NCBI RefSeq assembly: GCF_006363895.1
Contig: NZ_CP040953.1
Source of the DNA: Methylopumilus universalis
GTDB taxonomy: Bacteria; Pseudomonadota; Gammaproteobacteria; Burkholderiales; Methylophilaceae
Strand: one strand, 5' to 3'
Length of the DNA: 64,000 nt
The notes below the pieces were generated by a model. It was given only the letters and a program-made list of their open reading frames with translations, searched no databases and was not told where the DNA came from. Position 1 is the stretch's first letter. Each line of letters starts with the position of its first letter. Of the stretch, positions 51,848 through 61,616 are shown piece after piece. Position numbers and translations under genes: made by a program.

Positions 51848-52903
51848 TTGAATAAAGATGATACAAGAAAAGATAATCAACCCATCACCTATAGAGATGC
51901 AGGGGTAGATATTGAGGCTGGAGATGCGCTTGTTGAAAGAATCAAGCCTTTTGCAAGAAAAACTATGAGAGCCGAGGTTTTGGGAGGTATTGGAGGTTTC
52001 GGATCTTTATTTGAAGTACCTAAAAAATATAAAGAGCCTGTTCTCGTTTCGGGTACAGACGGTGTCGGTACAAAACTTAAATTAGCATTCGAATTAAACA
52101 AACATGACACAGTTGGGATTGATTTAGTTGCTATGAGTGTTAACGACATATTGGTTCAAGGCGCTGAACCCTTATTTTTTCTAGATTATTTTGCATGCGG
52201 AAAACTTGACGTAGAAACAGCATCACAAGTTATTAAAGGCATTGCTGAGGGCTGTGCTCAGTCTGGATGCGCTCTTGTGGGTGGAGAAACAGCAGAAATG
52301 CCAGGTATGTATCCTGAAGGTGAATATGATCTAGCTGGGTTTGCAGTAGGTGTTGTAGAAAAAAGTGAAATCATCGATGGCAAAACAATTCGATCTGGCG
52401 ATGCAGTTATTGGCCTTGCTTCTAGCGGAGCTCATTCAAACGGATATTCGCTGATTAGGAAAATTATTAGTAATGAAAAGGCTGATTTTTCAGCACCCTT
52501 TGATGGAAAAACATTAAGAGATATTGTAATGGAGCCCACTAAGCTTTATGTAAAATCTATTCTTAAGCTGAAAGAGACAGTCAAGATTAAGGGTATGGCC
52601 CATATTACGGGTGGAGGCATTACAGAAAATATCCCACGAATTTTAGGCGAAGATTTAACGGCAGAAATTCAATCATCAAGCTGGCCATTACCAAAACTTT
52701 TTACATGGCTACAAGACAAAGGGAATATTTCTAGTGCAGAACTTTATCGTACATTTAATTGTGGAATAGGTATGGCTATTATCATTGATCAAAATGATGT
52801 GGCTCGCGCAAAGAAAATCTTAGAAGAATCACAAGAGACTGTTTACGAAATAGGCATCATTAGGAAACGTGAAGCTAATGAAGACCCTACTATGGTGATT
52901 TAA
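51848..52903 (+). CDS. purM: phosphoribosylformylglycinamidine cyclo-ligase
   Basis: The 351-residue enzyme makes aminoimidazole ribotide. Motifs: YRDAGVDIEAGDALVERI, VLVSGTDGVGTKLKLAFEL, DLVAMSVNDILVQGAEPLFFLDYFACGKLD, GGETAEMPGMY and HITGGGITENIPRIL. It starts with TTG at 51848 (AGAGAG ribosome-binding site upstream). Its usual partner purN is not downstream; DUF3108 genes follow directly. Confidence 0.96.
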   Translation: MNKDDTRKDNQPITYRDAGVDIEAGDALVERIKPFARKTMRAEVLGGIGGFGSLFEVPKKYKEPVLVSGTDGVGTKLKLAFELNKHDTVGIDLVAMSVNDILVQGAEPLFFLDYFACGKLDVETASQVIKGIAEGCAQSGCALVGGETAEMPGMYPEGEYDLAGFAVGVVEKSEIIDGKTIRSGDAVIGLASSGAHSNGYSLIRKIISNEKADFSAPFDGKTLRDIVMEPTKLYVKSILKLKETVKIKGMAHITGGGITENIPRILGEDLTAEIQSSSWPLPKLFTWLQDKGNISSAELYRTFNCGIGMAIIIDQNDVARAKKILEESQETVYEIGIIRKREANEDPTMVI

Positions 52904-52910
52904 TTAAAAC

Positions 52911-53639
52911 ATGAAAAGATTATTGCCATTCAAAAAGTGGCTAGCAGTTTTTTTGTTTTTATTTAATACGTTAGCTTTTTCAAAAGAACTCCCCAATATT
53001 TTAGAATTGAAGTACGACCTCACTCAAAACGGAGAGTCGCTGGGAACAGTCATTGAAAAATTTATGATTGATGAGCAAGGTAACTATCATATTGAGAGCA
53101 TTACAAAAGGGGCTGGTCTATACGCTCTGTTTGGAGATCGTGTATTGATGAGCGAAGGCAAGATTACAATTGAAGGCTTAAAGCCAAAACGATTTGAAGT
53201 TCATCAAGGAAGTAACGCGAGTAAAAATGCAATCGTTGATTTTGATTGGGATAATCAAATATTAATTACTCAGTATAAAGGCAGTGAAACAAAAGAAAAT
53301 ATAGAAAATAAAACACAAGATTTGATTAGTTACTTATACCAATTTAATTATGAAAATTTTGACGAGCCCATAATTGAATTTGTGGCTGCCACAGGCAAGA
53401 AATATAAAAAATATCAATTCAGAGTTGTAGATAAAAAAGCTGTACTTTCGTTAGGCAATACAAGCTTTGAGACCACTTCAATTCAGAGTATCGCAGAAAA
53501 AGACGGAAAGCCAGAAACTCAAATATGGTTGAGCAATAAGCTTTATAAGCTACCTATTCGTATTCGTTATCAGGAAAAAAATGGCTCAACATTAGAGCAA
53601 AACTTGGTGCAGACGAATATAGATCTAAATGCATTTTAA
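52911..53639 (+). CDS. DUF3108 exported protein 1
   Basis: The 242-residue protein has a signal peptide (about 1-24) and a DUF3108 domain (about 30-230): LELKYDLTQNGESLGTVIEKFMI, SEGKITIEGLKPKRFEVHQG, QDLISYLYQFN and IWLSNKLYKLPIRIRYQEKNGS. DUF3108 proteins are expected to be periplasmic beta-rich proteins of unknown function. Overlaps the next gene by 11 bases and lies seven bases after purM. Confidence 0.88.
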   Translation: MKRLLPFKKWLAVFLFLFNTLAFSKELPNILELKYDLTQNGESLGTVIEKFMIDEQGNYHIESITKGAGLYALFGDRVLMSEGKITIEGLKPKRFEVHQGSNASKNAIVDFDWDNQILITQYKGSETKENIENKTQDLISYLYQFNYENFDEPIIEFVAATGKKYKKYQFRVVDKKAVLSLGNTSFETTSIQSIAEKDGKPETQIWLSNKLYKLPIRIRYQEKNGSTLEQNLVQTNIDLNAF

Positions 53640-54639
53640 TCGCACAAAAAAACTTCTGAAAAGTAACCACGTAAAATTTTTGCTAGCGATTGTAGTTTCA
53701 ATTCTAGCCCATCTTTTTTTGTTGGGAGGTATAGATGTATACAACCCATTCTTTTTAAAAGACTCAGATAGTCTAAATATTGTTATTGTAAGTCATCTTG
53801 AAAGTCCTTTGAAGAATGATCAACCGGTAAGTCGAAAGATATCAGCCAACTCAAAAAAAAGCATTAAGAAAAACAAAGAAATAGGTAACAATTCGATTAT
53901 AAAAGAAGAGGGTAAAGGGGGTGATTTAGATCAGAACCTTGAACATGATGATTTAAACCAAACTCTCAATAGCGACGAAAAAAAAGAAATCCACTATAAA
54001 AAAGTGATTATTGATTATGATGTAAGAAGAGGGTTGGATGGCTCACCTATTGGAGCTGCTAAAACGACCTATTTAATAGATCAAGATAATCGTTACAGTA
54101 TTAGAAACGAAGTTGAGGCAAGGGGATTTGTGTCTCTTTTTTATTGGAATAAATTAGTACAAACAAGCAATGGGCTAGTCACTTCAGAAGGCTTGAAGCC
54201 ACTTAATTACCATTATCAATTCGGCAGCAAGATAGATAATTCAGCAGCATTTGATTGGGAATCTAAAAAAATAATTACTACAATGAATGGAAAAGTAAAT
54301 GAGTTTGAAATATTGGAAGGCTCACAAGATATGTTGAGCTTTATGTATCAATTCATGTTTGAGCCCCCATTAACAAAAATGAAACTGTATATTACAAATG
54401 GAAAATCTTATAAGCCCTATGATTATGCTTATATTGGAGATGAGGTTATCGAGACTGATGTTGATAAGATAGCAACTATGCATATAGCAAAGTTTAATTA
54501 TAACAATGAAGAAAGAATTGATTTGTGGCTTGCAAAAGACTATAGGTATCTTCCAATCAAGATAAGAAAAACAGAAAAAGATGGAAGTATTTTAGATCAA
54601 TCCGCAAAAAAAATAGAAACTGAAAGTCTAGGTTTATAA
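53629..54639 (+). CDS. DUF3108 membrane-anchored protein 2
   Basis: The 336-residue protein is a paralogue of the preceding one: an N-terminal membrane helix (about 16-36) followed by a charged, low-complexity linker (about 55-115, rich in Lys, Asn and Asp), then a DUF3108 domain (about 120-330; SEGLKPLNYHYQFG, SQDMLSFMYQFMF, IDLWLAKDYRYLPIKIRKTEKDGS). The linker suggests it reaches into the periplasm from the inner membrane. The start lies 11 bases inside the previous gene. Function unknown. Confidence 0.87.
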   Translation: MHFNRTKKLLKSNHVKFLLAIVVSILAHLFLLGGIDVYNPFFLKDSDSLNIVIVSHLESPLKNDQPVSRKISANSKKSIKKNKEIGNNSIIKEEGKGGDLDQNLEHDDLNQTLNSDEKKEIHYKKVIIDYDVRRGLDGSPIGAAKTTYLIDQDNRYSIRNEVEARGFVSLFYWNKLVQTSNGLVTSEGLKPLNYHYQFGSKIDNSAAFDWESKKIITTMNGKVNEFEILEGSQDMLSFMYQFMFEPPLTKMKLYITNGKSYKPYDYAYIGDEVIETDVDKIATMHIAKFNYNNEERIDLWLAKDYRYLPIKIRKTEKDGSILDQSAKKIETESLGL

Positions 54640-54641
54640 AT

Positions 54642-55898
54642 ATGCTTAATCTGAATTTAATGCAACATTGTGCAAATATTTTGGGGGAAGTATTAGATTT
54701 TCATGGCCCTGCGGATATGAAATTGAGTAACTATTTTAGGGAGCATGGCGAACTGGGACAGAAAGATAGAGGTGAAATTGCTGAATGTATCTATGGCGTG
54801 ATTCGGAGATTTAGATTTTTAAAGAAAATAAATGGAGACGAAAATAACTATAAAAAACTAGTTATTGCCTGGCTAATAAAAATTGAAGGGAGAAGTATTC
54901 GAGATTTGGAGCATGAATTAAGTAAAGAAGAAGTTGAATGGGCCAAATCATTAAAATCAAAAGATACAGAAGGATATACATGGCCAGAAAAATTAAGTTT
55001 ACCCGACTGGCTTTGGGATTTATTAGTTGAACAATATGGTATAGATGAGGCAATACTTCTAGCTAGAAGTTTTCTTGAACCAGCTAAATTGGATATACGA
55101 GTTAATACAATAAAAATAAGTCGAGATGATCTGGTTAATGAACTTGCAAAAGATACAACTGATATTGAAGTTATGACCTATTCCCCATCTGGCATCAGAA
55201 TTGCCCGAGGGACGTCGTTAAGTCGGAATAGATTATTTTTAGAAGGAAAGATTGAAGTTCAAGATGAAAGCAGTCAAATATTAAGTTTTCTGGTAGATGC
55301 AAAAAGAGGAATGATGGTTGCAGATTTTTGCGCTGGCGCAGGCGGGAAGAGCTTAGCCATTGGGGCAATTATGAAGAACACTGGCCGTATATATGCTTAT
55401 GATATTTCTGAAAAACGAATTGTTAATTTAGGTAAGCGACTAAAAAAATCAGGATTATCTAACTTATTTGCACAAAAGATTAAAAATGAAAAAGATGCAA
55501 AGTTAAAAAAATTACATGGAAAATTTGATCGAGTACTTGCTGACGTTCCTTGCAGTGGAACTGGCACATTTAGAAGAAATCCAGATTTGAAATGGAAAAA
55601 TTCTATTCAGGACTTGGATGAGCTTAATTTAAAACAGTTAGCTATTCTTGAAGAAGCTAAAAAACTAGTAAAAAAAGAAGGCCGATTAATTTATTCTACA
55701 TGTAGTCTTTTAAAAAGAGAAAATGGACTCATTGTTGAAAGTTTTTTAGAGAAAAATAAAAATTTTAAAATAATTTCAGCGAACGATATTTTGATAAAAA
55801 ATAAAATACCTCTTTCGACAGGTGTTTTTTTGGAACTGACTCCGCATAAACAGAAAACAGATGGATTTTTTGCAGTAGTTTTAGAGCGCACTGATTAA
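54642..55898 (+). CDS. RsmB/NOP-family RNA methyltransferase (second copy)
   Basis: The 418-residue protein is a second m5C-methyltransferase relative: FCAGAGGKSLAIGAIMKNTG (about 227-246), ADVPCSGTGTFRRNPDLKW (about 299-317) and YSTCSLLKRENG with the catalytic Cys (about 350). Its N-terminal part differs from the NusB-fused rsmB at 25.5 kb but has a helical domain of similar role. Family members with this neighbourhood in betaproteobacteria are usually called RsmB-like, with an unproven target. It starts two bases after the DUF3108 gene. Confidence 0.85.
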   Translation: MLNLNLMQHCANILGEVLDFHGPADMKLSNYFREHGELGQKDRGEIAECIYGVIRRFRFLKKINGDENNYKKLVIAWLIKIEGRSIRDLEHELSKEEVEWAKSLKSKDTEGYTWPEKLSLPDWLWDLLVEQYGIDEAILLARSFLEPAKLDIRVNTIKISRDDLVNELAKDTTDIEVMTYSPSGIRIARGTSLSRNRLFLEGKIEVQDESSQILSFLVDAKRGMMVADFCAGAGGKSLAIGAIMKNTGRIYAYDISEKRIVNLGKRLKKSGLSNLFAQKIKNEKDAKLKKLHGKFDRVLADVPCSGTGTFRRNPDLKWKNSIQDLDELNLKQLAILEEAKKLVKKEGRLIYSTCSLLKRENGLIVESFLEKNKNFKIISANDILIKNKIPLSTGVFLELTPHKQKTDGFFAVVLERTD

Positions 55899-55907
55899 AT
55901 AAATGAA

Positions 55908-56474
55908 TTAACGTTTATAGCGTAATTTTTCAGCATAAGATTCTATTTTTATCCAGTCAAAGTAAGGACCTGGGTCTGTTTTTCGTGATGGTGCAATATC
56001 AGAGTGACCTACAATACATTCAATCGGATATTTTTTGAGTATGCTTTGAATAAGTTTTTCTAAGCACTTATATTGCTCAGGTTCAAAAATATCATAGTCG
56101 CTACCTTCCAGTTCAATCCCAATCGAAAAATCATTGCAATTATTAACTTGATTCCAAGTTGATTCACCTGCGTGCCACGCCCGATCCAAACATGACACAA
56201 ATTGAATGAGTGAACCATCTCTTCTAATTAAAAAATGAGATGATACTTTTAGATTTGAAATAGATTTAAAGTATTCGTGGTCGTCAGGGTTAAGTTTATT
56301 TGTAAATAAATCAATGATACTATTGCCGCCATAAGTTTTGGGTGGGAGGCTAATATTATGAATTACAATCAAATTAATATTAGACTTATTCGGTCGATTG
56401 TCAAAGTTAGGCGATAATATAACCTTTGCTTGATCTGCAAATCCTGAATCGTTTATCAATAAAGATGTAAGCAT
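55908..56474 (-). CDS. ampD: 1,6-anhydro-N-acetylmuramyl-L-alanine amidase AmpD
   Basis: The 188-residue zinc amidase has NLIVIHNISLPPKTYGG (His ligand about 39), RDGSLIQFVSCLDRAWHAGESTW (about 85-107), IGIELEGSD, and CIVGHSDIAPSRKTDPGPYFDW (about 154-175) with the remaining His and Asp ligands. It recycles peptidoglycan fragments in the cytosol. Convergent with the methyltransferase gene upstream; nine bases separate the stops. Confidence 0.95.
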   Translation of the reverse strand: MLTSLLINDSGFADQAKVILSPNFDNRPNKSNINLIVIHNISLPPKTYGGNSIIDLFTNKLNPDDHEYFKSISNLKVSSHFLIRRDGSLIQFVSCLDRAWHAGESTWNQVNNCNDFSIGIELEGSDYDIFEPEQYKCLEKLIQSILKKYPIECIVGHSDIAPSRKTDPGPYFDWIKIESYAEKLRYKR

Positions 56475-56511
56475 TGTTAATTTAAACCGTGTTTAAAATT
56501 AAAGGATTGAA

Positions 56512-57513
56512 ATGATTTTTTTAGAATTATTTTTTATGTTATTAGTTATTCTAGTCTCAGCTGAGATATTTACCAATGCACTTGAGCATTTAGGAGAAAA
56601 ATTAAAAATTTCAGAGGGCGTCACAGGATCAATTTTTGCAGCTATAGGAACTGCACTTCCAGAGACTTTAGTCCCGCTATTAGCACTTTTGTCTTCTCAT
56701 GGAGATAAGGAAACTAACCACCAGGTTGGAGTTGGAGCAATTTTAGGTGCCCCTCTCATGCTCTCTACTTTAACAATGTTTATTATGGCTATGTCTGTAA
56801 TTGGGCATAGAGGATTTGGAGGGCATTTAAAACCTGAAAAAACCGGATTGATTAGGGACTTAGATTTTTTTATATGCTCATTTATCTTTGCTGGAATAGC
56901 TTTATTTATTCCACACACGTCGGAGCTTGCTAGAGGCTTAATAGCATTTTTAATGGTTTTTTCATATTTTATTTACATTTTAATGACTATTCGAGCATCA
57001 AAAAAACTTGTTAATGAAGGCCATGCGACTGAAGCATCAAATCCTATGTTTATGGAAAGAATTGGTCTTCCAAATAATTATTTGATTATTTCCATTCAAT
57101 TACTTATTGGCTTGGCTCTGTTGATATTTGGAGCAAAAGGATTTATTTCTGGTATTGAAGAGACTTCATCTATTTTAGGAATTTCAGCACTTATTTTGTC
57201 AATGTTAATTATTCCAATAGCGACTGAGCTCCCTGAAAAAGTAAATAGTATTTTTTGGATTCGCAAAGGTAAAGATACGCTTGCTTTTGGCAATATAACT
57301 GGCGCGATGGTATTTCAGGGAACACTTCTTCCCGCAATTGGCATACTTCTAACGCCATGGGAGCCAAGAAAAGAAGTTTATTTATGTATTTTTATAACAC
57401 TTCTTTCTTCTTTATGGATCAGAATCCTCATTCAAAAATCTAGTATCAAAATTTGGCATTTAGGTATAAACGGTATTTTTTATTTTACATATCTATATTT
57501 TGCACTTCATTGA
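56512..57513 (+). CDS. sodium/calcium exchanger family membrane protein
   Basis: The 333-residue hydrophobic protein has ten or more helices in two halves with the alpha-repeat signatures GTALPETLVPLLALLSS (about 44-60) and IATELPEKVNSIFW (about 240-253), as in the CaCA family (YrbG-like). It is probably a cation/proton or sodium/calcium exchanger of the inner membrane. The ion is not certain. Confidence 0.82.
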   Translation: MIFLELFFMLLVILVSAEIFTNALEHLGEKLKISEGVTGSIFAAIGTALPETLVPLLALLSSHGDKETNHQVGVGAILGAPLMLSTLTMFIMAMSVIGHRGFGGHLKPEKTGLIRDLDFFICSFIFAGIALFIPHTSELARGLIAFLMVFSYFIYILMTIRASKKLVNEGHATEASNPMFMERIGLPNNYLIISIQLLIGLALLIFGAKGFISGIEETSSILGISALILSMLIIPIATELPEKVNSIFWIRKGKDTLAFGNITGAMVFQGTLLPAIGILLTPWEPRKEVYLCIFITLLSSLWIRILIQKSSIKIWHLGINGIFYFTYLYFALH

Positions 57514-57527
57514 TTTAGTTTTTATTT

Positions 57528-57974
57528 GTGAATAAAGATAATCCGTCGCTTATCCGAGTTTATAGTTCTTTAATATATGAATTATTTGCTCTAGTACCTA
57601 TATGGATGGTGGCAGGGTTTATTTTTATATATTTCTTTGATGAATTTTTTGGCGCATATCGCAGGCCAATATTTCAGATTTATTTATGGTTTATCTCAGG
57701 AATTTATTTAACCTATTGCTGGACTAAATCCGGGCAGACTCTCGCAATGAGAGCATGGAAATTAAAAATAGTTTCTGGACGTGGCACCCTTAATCAAAAA
57801 TTAGCATGGAAGCGTTATATTTATGCAAGCTTGGGGGCGTTTATGGGAGGTATAGGTTTTCTATGGGCGCTCACCAATAAGAAACATTTGTATCTTCACG
57901 ATCAAATTTTAAATAATTATTTTATCGATGTTCAGTTTTATAAATCATCATCATACCGATTGAGAAAAAGATAA
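57528..57974 (+). CDS. RDD family membrane protein
   Basis: The 148-residue protein has an RDD-type layout with Arg near residue 8 and hydrophobic helices at about 17-35, 44-66 and 92-112, with the QTLAMRAWKLKIVSGRG motif (about 66-82). It starts with GTG at 57528, fifteen bases after the exchanger gene. Its last 53 bases overlap the 3' end of the convergent lptG. Function unknown. Confidence 0.83.
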   Translation: MNKDNPSLIRVYSSLIYELFALVPIWMVAGFIFIYFFDEFFGAYRRPIFQIYLWFISGIYLTYCWTKSGQTLAMRAWKLKIVSGRGTLNQKLAWKRYIYASLGAFMGGIGFLWALTNKKHLYLHDQILNNYFIDVQFYKSSSYRLRKR

Positions 57975-58992
57975 GTGTAGGAATTGCTGCGCAAGAAAGT
58001 GGGTGCCAGTCATTAAGAAGGCCAATATATCTAAATCCTGAGTTCATAATCTGGTAGAAAATACCAAATAGAATGCCTAGAAATATTTTTACATTTTTAC
58101 CACCAGAGCGTTCTTGAAAAAATCCGAATGGTATTGCAAACAATACCATTGCGATAGATGCTAGCGGATAAATTAATTTTTCCCATAAAGCAATTTCATA
58201 CCTAGTAACTTTTTGCCTATTATTTTTCAGATATTTAATGAAATGGATAAGGCCCATAGATGACATTTTTTCCGGAGAGACAAGAAGAACATTCATCATT
58301 TCAGGTTTTATAAGCGATTTCCAATTTGCACTTTTGAGTGAATTTGTAGAAATTTTATCTTGATTAAAAATTGTTTGATCAACATCCTCAAGCTTCCATT
58401 CAGACTCTTTAAAGCTACCTTTTTTAGCATTTGTAATTGTTCTTAAATGAAAATTATTGTCGAATTCGTATATATGTATATTTGATAAGCTTGTGTCTGG
58501 CAAAACATGCTCAACATTAATAAAGCTATTACTGTCTTTAATCCACAAACCAGATCTAAATTCTTGAGTCACAATAGATTCTTTAGCTGTGATTCTTATT
58601 TCTTGCGCTTTTTTTTCTGTAAGAGGAGTCACAAGATCTCCTACCGCAAATGTAAACAAAGTAAAAAATAGCCCTGTAAAAGAGAGGGTAAATGCTATGT
58701 GCTTTATCGAGTAACCACTTGAGCGTATAACAGTTAATTCAGAATTTTCAGAAAGCTGTCCGATGGCATACATAGATCCAATAAGGACAGCGATAGGTAC
58801 GATTTCATAAACATGTCCTGGAATACTAAGAACAACATAACTAAAAATACTAAGTAAGCTATATGTTCCTTTGCCTAAATCATTTATTTCTTGAATGAAA
58901 TCAAAAAAAGACAATATACCTATGAGACCAATCATGATCCAGAAAATCGGTATAGCAAGCTCTAAATTAAGATATCGATACAAAATTTTCAT
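57922..58992 (-). CDS. lptG: LPS export ABC transporter permease LptG
   Basis: The 356-residue permease has N- and C-terminal transmembrane blocks (helices about 10-30, 50-75, 90-120, and 265-350) and a periplasmic beta-jellyroll (about 130-260). YLNLELAIPIFWIMIGLIGILSFFDFIQEINDLGKG at the N-terminus is LptG-like. It partners with LptF (encoded four bases upstream by overlap) and LptB. 3' end overlaps the RDD gene. Confidence 0.94.
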   Translation of the reverse strand: MKILYRYLNLELAIPIFWIMIGLIGILSFFDFIQEINDLGKGTYSLLSIFSYVVLSIPGHVYEIVPIAVLIGSMYAIGQLSENSELTVIRSSGYSIKHIAFTLSFTGLFFTLFTFAVGDLVTPLTEKKAQEIRITAKESIVTQEFRSGLWIKDSNSFINVEHVLPDTSLSNIHIYEFDNNFHLRTITNAKKGSFKESEWKLEDVDQTIFNQDKISTNSLKSANWKSLIKPEMMNVLLVSPEKMSSMGLIHFIKYLKNNRQKVTRYEIALWEKLIYPLASIAMVLFAIPFGFFQERSGGKNVKIFLGILFGIFYQIMNSGFRYIGLLNDWHPLSCAAIPTLIFFSIGMMMIYKTEHR

Positions 58993-60083
58993 TTTGTATT
59001 TAATATGCTTTTTAGATTAAAAAGCGGCTGATTGACTGATCGTTTATAAGTAAAAAAAATTGCTGCTAATAAAAAAATAAGATGAATCGGCCAAAAACCA
59101 ATGGTCACACTTACTTTTTTTAGAGAGATGAATGTATTCATAATAGCCAAAAGATTATTGTAAATAATAAAAATTAAGACAGCAAAAATAATATTAAGAG
59201 ATCTTCCTGCGCGAGGATTAGTAAAGCTTAAAGGAATGGCTAAGAAAACCAATAGAATGCATGATATAGGCGATGCAATCCTCCACTGAAGTTCTAATCG
59301 GTCGGCCAGAGTTTTTGATTTAATTACATCAGAAAGTTTTTTGCTATCAACAGTTTCTATGAAGGGCTCAATAGGTTGTTGGGCTGTCAATATGCCGTAT
59401 TGGTCAAATTCTGTAGTAGAAAACTCTTTTGTATTTGGAACACCCTCATACCTTCGGCCTTTTTGTAAAATAATATAGTTATCACCTTTTTTTGAAATTT
59501 CTCGATGACCGTTGCTAGCAATAACGACACCCAATTTGTTATTATGCTTTGTTTGAACAAAAATATTTTTTACAGCGCTCCCTAATTCATCAAAGCTTTC
59601 AATATAAAATACACGATCTAAACTTTTAGACTCTTTAAATGTCCCTGGATTAAGCCTTGATAATTCATCACGACTTTTTAATTGACTCTTAAATTGATCA
59701 GCTGTTCTGACCGCCCAAGGGTTTAAAAAAAGTGAGAGAAATGCCACCATAAATATAGCCGGCAGAGCAAAAGAAGCAATAGGTTTAATAATTTTTGCAA
59801 GACTCAAACCCGAGCTAAGCCAGATAATCATTTCGTGGTCACGATACCATCGAGAAAGGGTAAGAAGCACTGCCAAGAAAATAGATAGAGACAACAAAAG
59901 GGGTGAATATTTGATAAGATTAAGCCCTAGAATTGTAATGATTGAATCATTGGGAATAGCGCCCTTAGCTGCATATCTAAGATAAAATGTAATTCTTTGG
60001 GCCATTACGATACTTATAAGTATTAAAAGTGCCGTAATTGAATTAACAAGCAGTTCTTTTTTTAACGAGGTTTTAAATAGCAT
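58989..60083 (-). CDS. lptF: LPS export ABC transporter permease LptF
   Basis: The 364-residue permease has the same architecture: FKTSLKKELLVNSITALLILISIVMAQRITFYLRYAAKG, SRWYRDHEMIIWLSSGLSLAKIIKPI and LRWRIASPISCILLVFLAIPLSFTNPRAGRS. With LptG and LptB it removes LPS from the inner membrane. Divergent from pepA. Confidence 0.95.
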   Translation of the reverse strand: MLFKTSLKKELLVNSITALLILISIVMAQRITFYLRYAAKGAIPNDSIITILGLNLIKYSPLLLSLSIFLAVLLTLSRWYRDHEMIIWLSSGLSLAKIIKPIASFALPAIFMVAFLSLFLNPWAVRTADQFKSQLKSRDELSRLNPGTFKESKSLDRVFYIESFDELGSAVKNIFVQTKHNNKLGVVIASNGHREISKKGDNYIILQKGRRYEGVPNTKEFSTTEFDQYGILTAQQPIEPFIETVDSKKLSDVIKSKTLADRLELQWRIASPISCILLVFLAIPLSFTNPRAGRSLNIIFAVLIFIIYNNLLAIMNTFISLKKVSVTIGFWPIHLIFLLAAIFFTYKRSVNQPLFNLKSILNTK

Positions 60084-60128
60084 TGATTTTTCCCGTTTTT
60101 AAAATTCGAGAATACTTAAGGAATATAT

Positions 60129-61610
60129 ATGAAATTTAGCATAAAAACAGACCTCCCGGAGAAACAACGCTCAGATGTATTAGTTCTCGGAGTATACGAC
60201 TCTCATAAAGTTGCATATGACAAACCAATTTTAAGCACATCCACAATTAGTTATATTGCTTCTATTTTGAAACATGGGGATATGAGTGGTAAGGCTGGCT
60301 CTTCTCTTATTTTATATAATGCTCCTGGAACAAAAATCCCAAAAATACTTTTAATAGGTCTAGGCAAAGAAAAAGAGCTGGATGGAAAAAAATACCGTGC
60401 CGCAGTGAGATCTATGATTGATGCACTTAAGAAAATGGATGTTAAAACAATTGCATCTTACATACAAATTGCTCCAGTTATAGGAAGTGATATTGCGTGG
60501 AATGTTGAGCACTTTATAAACGAAGTTATGGACGCGACTTATGAATTCGCTGAACTAAAAACAATCAATAAAAAAACTAAAAAAACTTTTGATTTTCTGG
60601 TGAATGTAGATAAGAAAAATCAAAAAATCGCCGAGGGAGCGTTAAAGAAATCATTTGCATTAGCAAAAGGGATTGAACTTACAAAAACACTTGGTAATCT
60701 TCCGCCAAATATATGCACACCAACTTATTTGGGTAAAAAAGCCCAGGAAATTGGAAAAGAACATGGCATGAAGATTGATGTTTTAGATCAAAAGCAAATT
60801 GAAAAATTAAAAATGGGTTCTTTTCTGGGCGTGGCTAAAGGTAGCAGACAGCCACCAAAATTTATTGTGCTTCAGCATAATAAAGGTAAAAAAACACAAA
60901 AGCCTATTGTTTTGGTAGGTAAGGGGATTACCTTCGATGCGGGTGGGATATCAATTAAACCTGCAGGTGATATGGATGAAATGAAATATGATATGTGCGG
61001 AGCAGCAAGCGTTCTTGGCACCTTTAAAACAATTGGCTTATTAAATCTCCCCATGAATGTTATCGGAATAATTCCAACGTGTGAGAATTTACCTGATGGT
61101 TTAGCTTTGAAACCCGGAGATATTTTAACCAGTATGTCAGGTCAAACAATTGAAGTATTAAATACTGACGCTGAAGGAAGATTAATCTTATGTGATGCAT
61201 TAACTTTCGCAGAGAGATTTAATCCAGAGGTCGTAATTGATATTGCAACGCTCACTGGGGCATGTGTGATCGCTCTTGGACATCATGCTTCCGGCTTGTA
61301 TAGCAATGACGATAAGTTAGCAAAAGATCTTGAATCAGCGGGCCAAATATCTATGGATCGTGCATGGCGTATGCCGTTGTGGGAAGACTATCAATCACAA
61401 CTGGATAGTAACTTTGCTGATATGGCTAATATTGGGGGAAGAGCAGGAGGTAGCATTACTGCGGCTTGTTTCTTATCTAGATTTGCAAAAAAATATAAAT
61501 GGGCTCATTTGGATATCGCAGGTACTGCATGGAAATCCGGAAAAGCTAAAGGAGCCACAGGAAGGCCAGTTGGATTATTAACTCAATATATTTTAAATAA
61601 AATATATTAA
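60129..61610 (+). CDS. pepA: leucyl aminopeptidase PepA
   Basis: The 493-residue M17 aminopeptidase has the active-site GKGITFDAGGISIKPAGDMDEMKYDMCGAASVLG (about 255-290) and NTDAEGRLILCDAL (about 330-345), both metal-binding motifs intact. It trims peptides; in E. coli PepA also binds DNA for XerCD-cer recombination and gene control. Followed six bases later by holC. Confidence 0.97.
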   Translation: MKFSIKTDLPEKQRSDVLVLGVYDSHKVAYDKPILSTSTISYIASILKHGDMSGKAGSSLILYNAPGTKIPKILLIGLGKEKELDGKKYRAAVRSMIDALKKMDVKTIASYIQIAPVIGSDIAWNVEHFINEVMDATYEFAELKTINKKTKKTFDFLVNVDKKNQKIAEGALKKSFALAKGIELTKTLGNLPPNICTPTYLGKKAQEIGKEHGMKIDVLDQKQIEKLKMGSFLGVAKGSRQPPKFIVLQHNKGKKTQKPIVLVGKGITFDAGGISIKPAGDMDEMKYDMCGAASVLGTFKTIGLLNLPMNVIGIIPTCENLPDGLALKPGDILTSMSGQTIEVLNTDAEGRLILCDALTFAERFNPEVVIDIATLTGACVIALGHHASGLYSNDDKLAKDLESAGQISMDRAWRMPLWEDYQSQLDSNFADMANIGGRAGGSITAACFLSRFAKKYKWAHLDIAGTAWKSGKAKGATGRPVGLLTQYILNKIY

Positions 61611-61616
61611 ACCTAC

